Of a stretch of DNA of 64,000 nucleotides, positions 53,483 to 63,309 are shown one piece after another. A program made the translations under genes and the position numbers. Position 1 is the stretch's first letter. Each line of letters opens with the position of its first letter. This DNA comes from Thalassotalea_H sp040779345 (lineage in GTDB: Bacteria; Pseudomonadota; Gammaproteobacteria; Enterobacterales; Alteromonadaceae), in NCBI GenBank assembly GCA_040779345.1, contig JBFONU010000004.1, positions 186,001-250,000 on the forward strand. Reading direction: 5' to 3'. The notes beneath the pieces were generated by a model, which worked only from the letters and a program-made list of their open reading frames with translations, was not told the origin of the DNA and did not search any database.

Positions 53483-55423
53483 ATGAAGTTATACATTGCC
53501 GAAAAACCTAGCTTAGGCCAAGCAATAGCAGCTGCGCTCCCTAAGCCTCATAAAAAACAACAAGGTTATATTGAAGTTGGTAATGGCGATGTTGTTACTT
53601 GGTGTATCGGTCATATTTTAGAGCAGGTAGAGCCTGATGCATATGATGAAAAATACAAAAAATGGCAATTAGAACACCTCCCCATTATTCCCCAGCAATG
53701 GCAACTTAAAGCAAAATATAATACCAAGAGCCAACTGAGCGTCATACGAAAATTAGTTAAGCAGGCTAGTCAACTGGTACATGCTGGCGACCCAGACCGA
53801 GAAGGACAATTATTAGTTGATGAGGTTATTGATCACCTCAATGTCAGTACGACCAAAAAACAACAAACCCAACGGCTATTGATCAGTGACTTAAACACAC
53901 CGGCAGTAAAGCGAGCATTGCAAAACCTAAAATCTAATCAAGACTTTATCCCGCTGTCAATTTCCGCGCTCGCCCGTAGCCGAGCCGATTGGCTATATGG
54001 CATCAACCTAACACGTGCTTATACTATTCAAGGCGGTAAAGTAGGCTATCAAGGCGTGCTCTCTGTGGGCCGAGTACAAACCCCCATTTTAGGCTTAGTT
54101 GCTAACCGTGATAATGAAATTGCCAATTTTTTAAGCAAACCGTTTTATCAAGTAACGGCTGATCTTCAAACACAGGCGAAAGAGGCATTCACCGCAAAGT
54201 GGCAACCGAGCGAAGCCTGTCAGCCTTACATGGATGAAGCTGGACGAGTCTTAGTTAAAGGTCTAGCTGAGAATGTGATTAAACGGATCACCAACCAAGC
54301 AGCCACGGTCAGTAAGGTAAAAAAAGAACAAAAAACACAACTACAACCACTACCTTTCAACCTTTCTGCTTTACAAATAGCCGCGGCTAAACAATTTTCA
54401 ATGAATGCAAAGTTAGTGCTGGATGTTTGTCAGGCACTTTATGAGAAACATAAACTGATCACTTACCCACGTTCAGATTGTCGCTATTTACCGAAAGAAC
54501 AACACCAGCAAGCACCTTCAATTATCAGTCATATTGAGCAATCAGATTCATCACTTGCTGATGCCGCAAAAAACGCTAACGTGAAGCTGAAAAGTAAGGC
54601 ATGGAATAACAGTAAGGTCACCGCTCATCACGCTATTATCCCCACGGAAAAGTCAGCAGCACAGATTACACTAAATAGTTTTGAAAAAAATATTTATCAA
54701 TTAATCACCCGGCAATATATTGCGCAGTTTTATCCCGCTTATTTATACAAGCATACGCAAATTTCACTGGATATTGCTGGTGGGTTGTTTACCGCCACCG
54801 CTAATATTCCAGAGCAAATAGGCTGGAAATGTTTATTCAAAAAAGACAATACCAAAAAGCAAATGGGAGAAAAAGGCACCGAAGAAAATGACGAAGAGCA
54901 ACATCTACCCGACGTTAAACAAGGTGACATTTTACATTGCCTTCAAGGTAATTTACTCGAAAAACAAACTCAAGCCCCCAAGCCCTTTACCGATGCCACC
55001 TTGCTACAAGCAATGACGGGCATTAGTCGTTTTGTTAATGACAAAATACTTAAAGGCATTTTAAAAGATACCGACGGTTTAGGCACAGAAGCAACGCGTG
55101 CTGGCATTATAGAATTACTCTTTAAGCGAGGATTTTTAAAGCGCCAAGGAAAAAACATTCATGCCACAGAGGCTGGACAAGGGTTAATAAACGCGTTACC
55201 AGCACAATGCACAACACCTGATATGACCGCACAATGGGAAGCCACGTTAAATGATATTGGCGAGCAAAAAGCCAATTATCAGAGCTTCATGACACCGTTA
55301 ACAGTCACATTAAAAAAATTAATAACTATTGCAGCCAATGAGTTACCAATAAGTTTAAAAGGAATAACCTCAACACAACGACCCGTATTTAAAAAACGCA
55401 GAAGAAAAAAGAAAGTGGCATAA
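53483..55423 (+). CDS. topB: DNA topoisomerase III
   Basis: 646 aa from ATG 53483 (TTG two codons earlier is not needed). Type IA topoisomerase that decatenates single-stranded DNA. TOPRIM: MKLYIAEKPSLGQAIA at the N-terminus, HAGDPDREGQLLVDEV (about residues 97-112). Active-site Tyr in ITYPRSDCRYL. Conserved SVGRVQTPILGLV and DGLGTEATRAGII. The C-terminus ends with the basic KKRRRKKKVA tail. Full length. Confidence 0.97.
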   Translation: MKLYIAEKPSLGQAIAAALPKPHKKQQGYIEVGNGDVVTWCIGHILEQVEPDAYDEKYKKWQLEHLPIIPQQWQLKAKYNTKSQLSVIRKLVKQASQLVHAGDPDREGQLLVDEVIDHLNVSTTKKQQTQRLLISDLNTPAVKRALQNLKSNQDFIPLSISALARSRADWLYGINLTRAYTIQGGKVGYQGVLSVGRVQTPILGLVANRDNEIANFLSKPFYQVTADLQTQAKEAFTAKWQPSEACQPYMDEAGRVLVKGLAENVIKRITNQAATVSKVKKEQKTQLQPLPFNLSALQIAAAKQFSMNAKLVLDVCQALYEKHKLITYPRSDCRYLPKEQHQQAPSIISHIEQSDSSLADAAKNANVKLKSKAWNNSKVTAHHAIIPTEKSAAQITLNSFEKNIYQLITRQYIAQFYPAYLYKHTQISLDIAGGLFTATANIPEQIGWKCLFKKDNTKKQMGEKGTEENDEEQHLPDVKQGDILHCLQGNLLEKQTQAPKPFTDATLLQAMTGISRFVNDKILKGILKDTDGLGTEATRAGIIELLFKRGFLKRQGKNIHATEAGQGLINALPAQCTTPDMTAQWEATLNDIGEQKANYQSFMTPLTVTLKKLITIAANELPISLKGITSTQRPVFKKRRRKKKVA

Positions 55424-55779
55424 TAGCTCATAATCCCTTTTCAGCGTTTAATGCTTTAGAGTTATAAAAATAAAAAACCCAGCAATTATGCTGGGTTTAT
55501 AGTTTAAAACTGTAATGTACTATTTGAATTTACAGTTTTACATTCACTTTTCCTAAAATGGAAGTATACGTAACTTTTCCATGAAAAAGCGAGTGAATGA
55601 GTGACTGCGTGAGTCATAACCTTTAAATTATCTGACTTTTTAATCAAAAATAGGTTTTTCATTGCCCCTTTAATTTTACACTTTATAAATTTCCGTAAAC
55701 TAAAGGGTGAAAAATAAGTCTTCATGCCAAAAATCATATTTTATTTTTACAGTTTTTATAGAAGCTTTATGGACTAACT
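55424..55779. other. 356-bp region between topB and the minus-strand island
   Basis: Contains the topB terminator. The rest is AT-rich, with a possible 77-aa minus-strand frame (55504-55737) that has no ribosome site or recognisable domain and was not accepted. This is the right edge of the core block and left edge of the second island. Confidence 0.4.
55473..55499 (+). terminator. Terminator after topB
   Basis: AAACCCAGCA (55475-55484) pairs with TGCTGGGTTT (55489-55498) around a short loop, with A and T flanks, about 50 bp after the topB stop. Confidence 0.85.
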
Positions 55780-56433
55780 TTACCAAGTAGCCCCTGCTGA
55801 CTGACAAACATCATAACGATAAAACAATGCTCGTTTTTCCCTATAATCACTTCCTAAATCAGAATTCTGCATCTTATTAATCAATATATAAAAGATGTCA
55901 TCTCTAGGTAATTCATCAAGTAATTCCATATCAATTTTAAAATACTTATCCATCAAAAAATGAAATTGCTCAATACTAATATCAGTATCCGATATTAGCT
56001 CTTCCACGGTACTACAATTGTTAAAATCATAAGCTTCTAATAATGCATTGGCTCTTAGATTATCTAAATTACTTTTAATATTTAAGTACGGCAAAGGAAA
56101 GTGGTGAATAGGAACAGTTTCGAACCTATGATAAGACATGATCTTACGTCTACATTGCTCAGGGGAGTCCTCCAAAGAAGCTATTGCATCGACAATACAA
56201 GAGGAACAAGCCCCAATATTAATAGATATATCTTTAATTGACTCGTTTCGATAAGAAAAGTAAAACCTATTCAGGCAAAATACGACATCATATAGTTTTG
56301 AATCTAAACTTGGGTCACTTTCCGTTTTTTGAAAATCTTGTAAAAAATATGAGTCCACGCTTTCAAAGACATATTTGAACTTTTCTTTGATAAGGTTAGG
56401 CGCATTAGTGAAATTACAGACAGAGCAATTCAT
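55780..56433 (-). CDS. Unidentified protein with a Cys-x2-Cys start
   Basis: 217 aa from ATG 56433 (MNCSVCNFTN). CSVC at residues 3-6 and CSSC near residue 77 could form a zinc site. Middle and C-terminal parts are helical with many acidic residues. Family unknown. It stands apart, about 160 bp downstream of the next minus-strand gene. It could be an island accessory gene. Confidence 0.55.
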   Translation of the reverse strand: MNCSVCNFTNAPNLIKEKFKYVFESVDSYFLQDFQKTESDPSLDSKLYDVVFCLNRFYFSYRNESIKDISINIGACSSCIVDAIASLEDSPEQCRRKIMSYHRFETVPIHHFPLPYLNIKSNLDNLRANALLEAYDFNNCSTVEELISDTDISIEQFHFLMDKYFKIDMELLDELPRDDIFYILINKMQNSDLGSDYREKRALFYRYDVCQSAGATW

Positions 56434-56592
56434 AATAATCCTCAATAAATAAGGCCTACTAAACGCTTACTCATTTTAAATATTATAAATTGTTCGGGTG
56501 CATCGACTTTGCCGCTTTTTAAAGTAGGCGCAGGCTGCCCGACAGCCTTGCTTTGATTCTATACCGTTTTTTAAGTAAATGCTTTTGATAAT

Positions 56593-56991
56593 TTAATTTT
56601 GATTAATGGCACTTTCAAATTCATCTTTAGGCATATTTAAGATACAAGCTATGACCTCTAAGCGATCAAAGTTTGTCAGGTACTCAACTTCATTAAAAGC
56701 GGCATTAATTTTTTCCCAATGACGCTGAAGGCTAATTAAACACTCTGGCGATGAAGAGAATTCTAATAGGTTTATTGTATCTCGTTGAGCTGTGCCGTTT
56801 TCCAAGCTCAACTTTAAGTCCTTTAAAGACTTGTACCCATAGAAATCAATCGCGATAGTTCTTTGTGCCTGATTCAATTTGCATTCAGTAAAATTAGCTA
56901 AACGACGAGCTTGTCGTTTAAGTATTTTCTCATATTGTGATTTTTCTTCAGGCACTAAAAGTCTCCATAAGTACCGAAGCATCCACAGCAT
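56593..56991 (-). CDS. Unidentified 132-aa protein
   Basis: The N-terminus is aromatic and basic (MLWMLRYLWRLLVPEEK), perhaps a membrane-associating helix, followed by a charged helical body. No known motif is seen. It lies alone, with about 190 bp of AT-rich sequence to the next gene. Confidence 0.5.
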   Translation of the reverse strand: MLWMLRYLWRLLVPEEKSQYEKILKRQARRLANFTECKLNQAQRTIAIDFYGYKSLKDLKLSLENGTAQRDTINLLEFSSSPECLISLQRHWEKINAAFNEVEYLTNFDRLEVIACILNMPKDEFESAINQN

Positions 56992-57185
56992 ATTCGTTAC
57001 TTAAGAAGTCTTTTAAATTTTAATAATGGGCTTTCGCTTCGTTTTTGTGGTCACAGGCTGCCATTACAGCCAAATTTTATATTATGGTAAATTTTAACCC
57101 TTAAAGTATAAAGACATATTTTCATTATCTATGACGATTACTCGAACAATTATTGAAAAGCATTATTTTTTATTAAGGGTAACAA

Positions 57186-57737
57186 TCACATGTTCAATTT
57201 TTCAAATGTTCCTGAAATTAAATCAACTTTGAATGAAGGCAGTCTAGTATTAGGGTTAATCAAGTTTTGACCTATGCTTATTTGGCCAACATTAAGGGAT
57301 GTTACATACACTTTTGCATTTACATCAACTACTTCAAAGCTTATCTCTAGTTCATGAGGCCCTCTTAGGTCTGTATTCATAAAATACCTGTTTAAACTTA
57401 AAATCTCTATCGACTTAGGCTTTAAAGATATTGGTTTAATCACATCAGTTTTAGAGTTAACAGTTTGACCTTGTAGATCCACAATCCCAAAGTGAACACG
57501 TTGAATCGAAATAGGAGTATTGCCTGAATTAATTAGACTAAGTCTGTATTCAACTGACTCACTCAGGGTTGTTGTACCATGAAACTTCACTATTGCTTTA
57601 AATTCAATAGCCTCATTATTTTGAAGATAAAGGGTGTATAAACTAATACAAAAAGTTACTACAATACCTATATAGGCAGCTTTAACTTCGGAGCTCATTT
57701 TGTTAAAAGCCTGTACCCATTTGATTGCTAATTTCAT
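57186..57737 (-). CDS. Single-pass membrane protein downstream of CBASS
   Basis: 183-aa protein with one transmembrane helix (about residues 17-38: AAYIGIVVTFCISLYTLYL) and an extracytoplasmic beta-rich domain. Its start overlaps the stop of the 266-aa membrane gene (ATGA). The two are last in the minus-strand CBASS run. Function unknown. Confidence 0.6.
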   Translation of the reverse strand: MKLAIKWVQAFNKMSSEVKAAYIGIVVTFCISLYTLYLQNNEAIEFKAIVKFHGTTTLSESVEYRLSLINSGNTPISIQRVHFGIVDLQGQTVNSKTDVIKPISLKPKSIEILSLNRYFMNTDLRGPHELEISFEVVDVNAKVYVTSLNVGQISIGQNLINPNTRLPSFKVDLISGTFEKLNM

Positions 57738-58534
57738 TTATCCACCTTCTGATTGCAAAAATACTCTTCTATCTTTTCTTTTTTATTCTTCTCTGCTTTT
57801 TTATAGAAATTACCACTTTTGGCAACCTTACATAGCTCTTCATGGTTCAACATTTTGTCACCGAAGACCTTAGGTATAAATTGATTTAGAGTCGTTACAA
57901 CTAATATCGATAAAACCACTAGGGTTGATGTCATCCACTTATATTTTGTAGGGCTCATTAATTTTAAAGTTGGTCGTATATATAAACGAATGGGAAACCA
58001 AACGATGGTTACTAATACATATATATAAAAGAACCAGTGTTCTAGGGCGACTTCAACAGTTGTTCCTTTAGTTAAAATTGTGCCAATTACATGAACAAAC
58101 AAAATACCAAGAAAGAAGCCAAATGCTGCGTAGAACCTTAATGAGTGGCAAAATATTGTATAGAAAACTCCATTAATTGCATTTTGCGTGTTATTAAATG
58201 GCAGCATAGATATTAACTTGACAAGAAGTGCCATAAAAAATGAAAAAAACAACCCGTAGGATATATAACTTGCCGCTACATATAGAGGATTTAACACTTT
58301 GTAAGCGTTAAAGTGAGAATAATCCTCCTGATAAAGAACAATTAATACGGAGCTCACAACAACCAAGCCTAACGCGTTAAAAACATCTAATAATGAATGC
58401 TCAAGCTGTTCTTTAGTTTGACTGGTATTAGTTATTTCAGGGCTCTTTATATAATAAATCAAACGGATTATATAATTGAAAAAAGGCAACTTTTCTAAAG
58501 ATTTTTTAATGAGCTGTATGTAATTATCAAGCAC
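57734..58534 (-). CDS. Multi-pass membrane protein downstream of CBASS
   Basis: 266-aa integral membrane protein with about five hydrophobic segments (about residues 50-68, 85-108, 130-152, 160-180 and 205-222), ending with a lysine/glutamate-rich cytoplasmic tail. No recognised family. It follows the SAVED effector gene by 35 bp and couples to the 183-aa gene. It may be an accessory effector or a regulator of the SAVED channel. Confidence 0.6.
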   Translation of the reverse strand: MLDNYIQLIKKSLEKLPFFNYIIRLIYYIKSPEITNTSQTKEQLEHSLLDVFNALGLVVVSSVLIVLYQEDYSHFNAYKVLNPLYVAASYISYGLFFSFFMALLVKLISMLPFNNTQNAINGVFYTIFCHSLRFYAAFGFFLGILFVHVIGTILTKGTTVEVALEHWFFYIYVLVTIVWFPIRLYIRPTLKLMSPTKYKWMTSTLVVLSILVVTTLNQFIPKVFGDKMLNHEELCKVAKSGNFYKKAEKNKKEKIEEYFCNQKVDK

Positions 58535-58569
58535 AACAATTCCTATTTAATATGTTCCAGAGTTGCTAG

Positions 58570-59649
58570 TTAGCTAACAAGTTTATAGCTATCAACTCTA
58601 CCGTTAAAGGAGACACCCCATGGGTGTTGAGAGTGAGGGTGATCCGGATTGTAATGATAGAAAGTTATTTGAGGGAAGTGCCCCTGATTTAATGCAGCTC
58701 CAAGTCTAAAAATAAATGATGCTTGTGCGGCGACAAAAACTTTAATTTCTTTTAAATCTCTTTTATTAGGAAGAATATTACGGTTGATGAACGTCAATAT
58801 TTCATTGATTATACGATCTTGTTTTTCAGCACTACACAAACGGTCATAACTAGGCTTGTTATCTTCCCAGTATATTTTACAGTTATCACCAGACGGAAAA
58901 TCTGAGTAAATCTTTTCAATATTAACCGGTAAACTTAACGCTATGATTATATTTACTGACTTACCGGACTCGCTCAACCCACTTGAATCAAAGATGACTT
59001 TATCACCATTATCTAAGTCAGTTGAAAAATGCCATTTCTTCTTTTGTCTATTCCAATCTGCAACATGCACATTTTGCATATTACTAATGGCATGGCCTGC
59101 TGCGGCGATCATTGGGACAGGGGCAACTCCCGAATAAACAATGTGCTTATTAACGTTATTTAAAGAAGAACCGCTTTCCCTTATGGCTTCGGGTATTCTG
59201 GCTATTTTTGAAAGTTGCCCTTTTAGCGAATCGATATCATCTGTTTTATGGCTGTTGCTAAACTCAATATTGAAAGCTTGAGGTTTAATTTTCTTTAATG
59301 ACTTTGGAAAATAACTTTCCACATCGCCAATGCTGTGATCGATTAACCCCATGTGTCGAATTTTAAATAACTGAGAGTTGCCAGCTACCTTCATATCTTT
59401 ATATTCAGAATATGCCAACATCAACAGTGAGCATATAACTAAAAACATAAAGAAGTAGCTACTATCGTTACCAGAAGAGAGTGAAACATTTAGCCACTCG
59501 GTCTCAAAGTTAACTGAAGCAGTGATCGCTGCCAATGCGGTTAACGACCAGATTAAAATCAGCCTGGCTATAGCGTTTAAAGTTGGTTGACGTAAACCAT
59601 CGATGTACCATCTTAAGAAATTAACTAGTAAATTAGTAATTTTATCCAT
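58570..59649 (-). CDS. Two-TM SAVED-domain CBASS effector
   Basis: 359-aa effector. Two membrane helices (about residues 22-45 and 63-82) are followed by a SAVED domain that binds cyclic oligonucleotides. The domain shows IIIALSLPVNI, then FVAAQASFIFRLGAALNQ (about 308-325) and ITFYHYNPD near the C-terminus. On signal binding, TM-SAVED proteins are thought to disrupt the membrane. It follows the E2 gene by 9 bp. Confidence 0.88.
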   Translation of the reverse strand: MDKITNLLVNFLRWYIDGLRQPTLNAIARLILIWSLTALAAITASVNFETEWLNVSLSSGNDSSYFFMFLVICSLLMLAYSEYKDMKVAGNSQLFKIRHMGLIDHSIGDVESYFPKSLKKIKPQAFNIEFSNSHKTDDIDSLKGQLSKIARIPEAIRESGSSLNNVNKHIVYSGVAPVPMIAAAGHAISNMQNVHVADWNRQKKKWHFSTDLDNGDKVIFDSSGLSESGKSVNIIIALSLPVNIEKIYSDFPSGDNCKIYWEDNKPSYDRLCSAEKQDRIINEILTFINRNILPNKRDLKEIKVFVAAQASFIFRLGAALNQGHFPQITFYHYNPDHPHSQHPWGVSFNGRVDSYKLVS

Positions 59650-59658
59650 CTTGTTTGA

Positions 59659-60294
59659 TTACCTTTTAATGAACTTAAGCAAATCAGCTTTTAGTAAACT
59701 TTCATTTATTAAAAGTTCTTTTAATTGAGTTTTGTGGCACTTGAGTACTTTTTTCCCACTTCCACAAGGGCATTTTTCATGCGGTTGATAGCCTGCTACA
59801 GCGAATTTGCACAGCGACAAGATAAGCGTTTCGGCATTACTATTACCGAACAACTCAAGATAGAAGTTTAAGATCCCTTTATCACCATGTTCACGCTCTC
59901 CAAAAGGGTGCTTTCCATGTTTAAGGAAGTAGCTGTAGCCATATAAAAATGGAACAACGAGGTTGTTGATGAACCCTAAAAGCGTGGGTTCATAGTCAAA
60001 TAACTTCCGTTCTTCAAATGGTACAGCTAAACAAAAACTAGTATCAGGGTTTGTATGTTCAAATCTTTCGTCAAGTTGATACCCTGACGAATATACTTTT
60101 GGTAATTCAACAGGGTAAGAATGAGGTATAGAAATTTTTATGTCATAACTTGCTTCTATAGTCTCTTTACCTTCAACAGAAGCACTGAAGTACACAGAGC
60201 CAATAAGAGCGTGTTCAGAATCGTCTCTAACCAATTTCAAGCTTGAATAACTATCTAAAACATCCTGAACTTCGCCTTTAAGTTTACTATTCAC
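59659..60294 (-). CDS. E2-like CBASS ancillary protein with SEC-C zinc motif
   Basis: 211-aa protein. The N-terminal two thirds match an E2 ubiquitin-conjugating fold: SIPHSYPVELPKV (about residues 55-67) and the likely catalytic Cys88 in NPDTSFCLA. The C-terminus carries an SEC-C motif CPCGSGKKVLKCH (about 175-187). It is the E2-only ancillary protein of short type II CBASS, which is thought to process or activate the CD-NTase. It overlaps the CD-NTase stop by 8 bp. Confidence 0.85.
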   Translation of the reverse strand: MNSKLKGEVQDVLDSYSSLKLVRDDSEHALIGSVYFSASVEGKETIEASYDIKISIPHSYPVELPKVYSSGYQLDERFEHTNPDTSFCLAVPFEERKLFDYEPTLLGFINNLVVPFLYGYSYFLKHGKHPFGEREHGDKGILNFYLELFGNSNAETLILSLCKFAVAGYQPHEKCPCGSGKKVLKCHKTQLKELLINESLLKADLLKFIKR

Positions 60295-61480
60295 CAGACC
60301 TCCAAGGCTTAGCTGGTCTAGATATATTTACTTTGGCAGGTTCGGGAGCTTTAATGGCAGGTATGCACCGAGACCAAGTTTTATTTATGACAGTTTTACC
60401 TAAACAAGCTTCTAAGGTAAATCGAATAGAATCAGGGTTTCGATTGGTTATTGCTAAAAAGTCCTGCTTTAACCACTCAACCCATTGGAAGAATGCTTTT
60501 GCACGAGCATTTCCATCTTCATGCCACCGGTCAGCAAAATTTTCATCAGGGTTAGTTGGATTACCAATATACCAGCTTCCATTAGCTAGCCGCTTAAGCA
60601 GACCTCTTGCGGATAACTGATGATCAACCATAAGCTTATTTTCAAGAAGTGATGTATGCGCTGAAAGCTTATTAACTATGTTGGTTAGAGCCTCAAAAAT
60701 ATCAGTCTCATTGTTGTATAAATGGGCTGCAAGGGTAGTCATTATCATGCTTATAGGAGCATACTTTTGATTACCATTGAAACGCATATCTCTGTGTCGC
60801 TTCATAATCTGAACAACTCGTTGCAATGGCGTTCTGATTAATTGATCAGGCACATCGTCTACACTTGCATATACATCAGAAAACGAATTTGAAATCATTC
60901 GTTTTTGCTCATGTGCTACCAATCTATATGCATTAACATTACGCTCTTCAAACCAGGCGGCATAGCCTTTAGGGTTACTTGATGCCCATGAATATTGTTC
61001 ATCTTCCTTGTGTGTAATTGAAATTGGCGAGTAGTTAATGGACGAAAAGCCACTTGAAGGTAATACATCTAGATGAAACCCTGCCCCATCTTTTTCAGCG
61101 TAAAGTAGCGTCCAACATCTTCGACCCTCTTCATCAAGTAGGCTCTTATATGTTTCATGTTCCTTAAGTCGATTTCCAACCCTATGTTTTACAGTCCCTG
61201 CCTGTGTTGTATTGGGGTGTTCTTCAAACTCACATACCAAATCAATATCATAGTCCTTTTCAATCTGCTCTCTAACAGGTCTAACTACTGTACCAAGCCT
61301 GAATGATCCTTGAGGATATATATTAACTTTACCAGTAAAGTCATCATAATCACCATCGTTAAGCCAAGAGCCTACAGACTCATACCTTGAAACTGCTAGT
61401 TTGTAATTTGTTGGAGAGATATCGAGTTCTTTCGCTACTTCCACCAATAATCGGCTAAAACTGTTAATTGAAATTGTCAC
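60287..61480 (-). CDS. CBASS cyclic oligonucleotide synthase (CD-NTase)
   Basis: 397-aa cGAS/DncV-like nucleotidyltransferase. The active site is Gly58-Ser59 in QGSFRLGT, Asp78 and Asp80 in DYDIDLV, and third acid Asp138 in FHLDVLPS. On phage infection it makes a cyclic nucleotide that activates the downstream SAVED effector. The C-terminus ends RSGE, with a near-terminal Gly as often seen in E2-linked CD-NTases. A ribosome site GGAGAATATC precedes the ATG. First gene of the CBASS operon. Confidence 0.93.
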   Translation of the reverse strand: MTISINSFSRLLVEVAKELDISPTNYKLAVSRYESVGSWLNDGDYDDFTGKVNIYPQGSFRLGTVVRPVREQIEKDYDIDLVCEFEEHPNTTQAGTVKHRVGNRLKEHETYKSLLDEEGRRCWTLLYAEKDGAGFHLDVLPSSGFSSINYSPISITHKEDEQYSWASSNPKGYAAWFEERNVNAYRLVAHEQKRMISNSFSDVYASVDDVPDQLIRTPLQRVVQIMKRHRDMRFNGNQKYAPISMIMTTLAAHLYNNETDIFEALTNIVNKLSAHTSLLENKLMVDHQLSARGLLKRLANGSWYIGNPTNPDENFADRWHEDGNARAKAFFQWVEWLKQDFLAITNRNPDSIRFTLEACLGKTVINKTWSRCIPAIKAPEPAKVNISRPAKPWRSGE

Positions 61481-61583
61481 CTTGATATTCTCCTTAAATA
61501 AAGCTGTTTAATCAGGTTTTATAAAAAATGAGCCGAAGCTCAATTTGTATACTAATTGATCTTTTCTGATTAAACAAGGGAAT

Positions 61584-62129
61584 TTAAGCAGATTTATACA
61601 ATCTTTTATATAAAAATTCTTTTCCACCTGAAAGTGCAGTTTCTTCTTCTCGAAGAATAATACCTTCATTCACTAACTTTTTTAATCTCGTACTAGCATT
61701 TTGAACTGATAAACTCAGTGCTTTAGCAACATTTGCAGTAGTAACAGAAGGTTGGCTGTAAACATATTCAATTAAAGATTTAGTTGAAGCATTGATGTCA
61801 GGGCCAATTACTTCTATTTCATTTTCAAACTGAGTGATAACGTGCTGATTTTTAGCTTTAGCAGCATAGTCCCAGTTGTCTAATAAATCTTTTGAATCAA
61901 AACCCGTAATGTAGAATGACTTCTCCCCATTTAAGTGCTTAATAATTGAAATTACACTTTCTCTAGGAAAAGATGCATCTGTTGCTTTTATTCCTTCAAG
62001 ACTAAATTCAACAACACCTTCACAAAGGTTATTGTCAAAATACTCTTTAAGTTTCTTATAGGTTTCTTGCCCTTGTTTATTGCCGAAAGGGTGATCATTT
62101 CCATTTGTATATTCTATAAGTTTCATCAT
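61584..62129 (-). CDS. STAS-like (DUF4325) protein with winged helix
   Basis: 181 aa. The first 110 residues match a DUF4325 STAS-like domain (VVEFSLEGIKATDASFP, SIIKHLNGEKSFYITGF). The last 60 form a winged helix (TANVAKALSLSVQNASTRLKKLVNEGIIL in two parts). Such proteins are typically paired with an ATP-binding GHKL protein, here the next gene upstream (45 bp). It may be a transcription regulator of the island. Confidence 0.82.
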   Translation of the reverse strand: MMKLIEYTNGNDHPFGNKQGQETYKKLKEYFDNNLCEGVVEFSLEGIKATDASFPRESVISIIKHLNGEKSFYITGFDSKDLLDNWDYAAKAKNQHVITQFENEIEVIGPDINASTKSLIEYVYSQPSVTTANVAKALSLSVQNASTRLKKLVNEGIILREEETALSGGKEFLYKRLYKSA

Positions 62130-62173
62130 AACTTTCTGGTTAAATTAAGTTGTTTACCGAGATGATTATTGAC

Positions 62174-63268
62174 TTATTCTAAGATAAAGTCAAAACAAAC
62201 GTGAGTTCCCGCTAAGAAGCCAAGATCTTTTTGATAGGAAGATTTAACCAATTCTCCCTCTTTATATAAGAGTTTAACTAAAATTGATTCTTGTCGAACG
62301 GTTATTTCTGCATTGTATTTTAATGCATAATCTTGACTCTTTTTAAGCCCTAAACCTCGTGCAACTTTTTCAGGGTTATGACCATACCGACTTAATTTAC
62401 CTTCAATCAACGCTTTTTTAATCAATATGATGTCTGATTCAATATCATCTAGGTCTAGAGACGAAGCAAGTTCAGGGTAGTGCTCTGCTAGTCCTGTTTT
62501 AAGAGTATTAGTTAAACCTAAGCCATGATCTGATATAACGATTTGAATATGCTTTTCTCTGCCATTATAAAGCTGTAGTGCAGCAAAGCCTGGTATTGGT
62601 GTTTCACTGTGCTCTTCTACATTACCAATAAGCTCTGAAAATACCGTAAAAGCAGCCATATAGTATTCTTCACCGGCGTGATGAGTAAAAGCTGTCGTTA
62701 ATTCTTTTGGTAGTTTGTCATTGAATGCTTGTAGATCAATACCACCGATCTCAACTATGTTTTTACTATTTCCTTTATACTGTTTCGCTTTAGAGGCCTT
62801 AGGGCGAGCTGGTAATATTTTAACGTCATTATGTATATAATCAAAGAAACCAAGACGGTTCAGATACCCCATGGCTTTAGGACAACCACCGAAGTTTAAA
62901 GTAACGTTTTTACCTTTAAGTTGTAATTGATTTGCCAAAGCCATTATTCGGGCTGCTGCAATCAATAATATCTTACAGTTTTCAGGAAAATTAATAATTA
63001 TATTCGATTCTTCAGACTGTAAAATATTACCAACATCTAAATAACTTTCTTCAAAAGAATCACATGCTAACCATGAGCCTTTATCGATATTCCACTCAAT
63101 GGTATCAGTTTCTTCTATAAACCACTTGTAGTCACTTTGATATAAACCTTCACTATTCTTAGCTAAAAAAGAGTTAACTTCTTTTCTGTCTTTCTTTAAT
63201 TTTTTGGCTATTTCCCTGCCTTTCAGCCCTGGAGATACTTTTAAAATTGTTTTTATCTTGTCTAACAT
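62174..63268 (-). CDS. GHKL-type ATP-binding protein paired with STAS-like gene
   Basis: 364 aa. An N-terminal helix-turn-helix-like segment (GLKGREIAKKLKKDRKEVNS, about residues 14-33) is followed by a linker and a HATPase domain with N-box FSELIGNVEEHSE, G1 ISDHGLGL and G2 RGLGLKKSQD. No phosphoacceptor His box, so it resembles anti-sigma-factor kinases rather than sensor kinases. With the STAS-like partner it forms a possible kinase/antagonist switch. Confidence 0.85.
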   Translation of the reverse strand: MLDKIKTILKVSPGLKGREIAKKLKKDRKEVNSFLAKNSEGLYQSDYKWFIEETDTIEWNIDKGSWLACDSFEESYLDVGNILQSEESNIIINFPENCKILLIAAARIMALANQLQLKGKNVTLNFGGCPKAMGYLNRLGFFDYIHNDVKILPARPKASKAKQYKGNSKNIVEIGGIDLQAFNDKLPKELTTAFTHHAGEEYYMAAFTVFSELIGNVEEHSETPIPGFAALQLYNGREKHIQIVISDHGLGLTNTLKTGLAEHYPELASSLDLDDIESDIILIKKALIEGKLSRYGHNPEKVARGLGLKKSQDYALKYNAEITVRQESILVKLLYKEGELVKSSYQKDLGFLAGTHVCFDFILE

Positions 63269-63309
63269 CGATGTAAATCATCCCTAATATATGCAAATTT
63301 CTACAATAT

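Noticed and set aside
55504..55737. 77-aa minus-strand ORF after topB
   Set aside because: No ribosome site, overlaps low-complexity AT-rich sequence, no recognisable domain.
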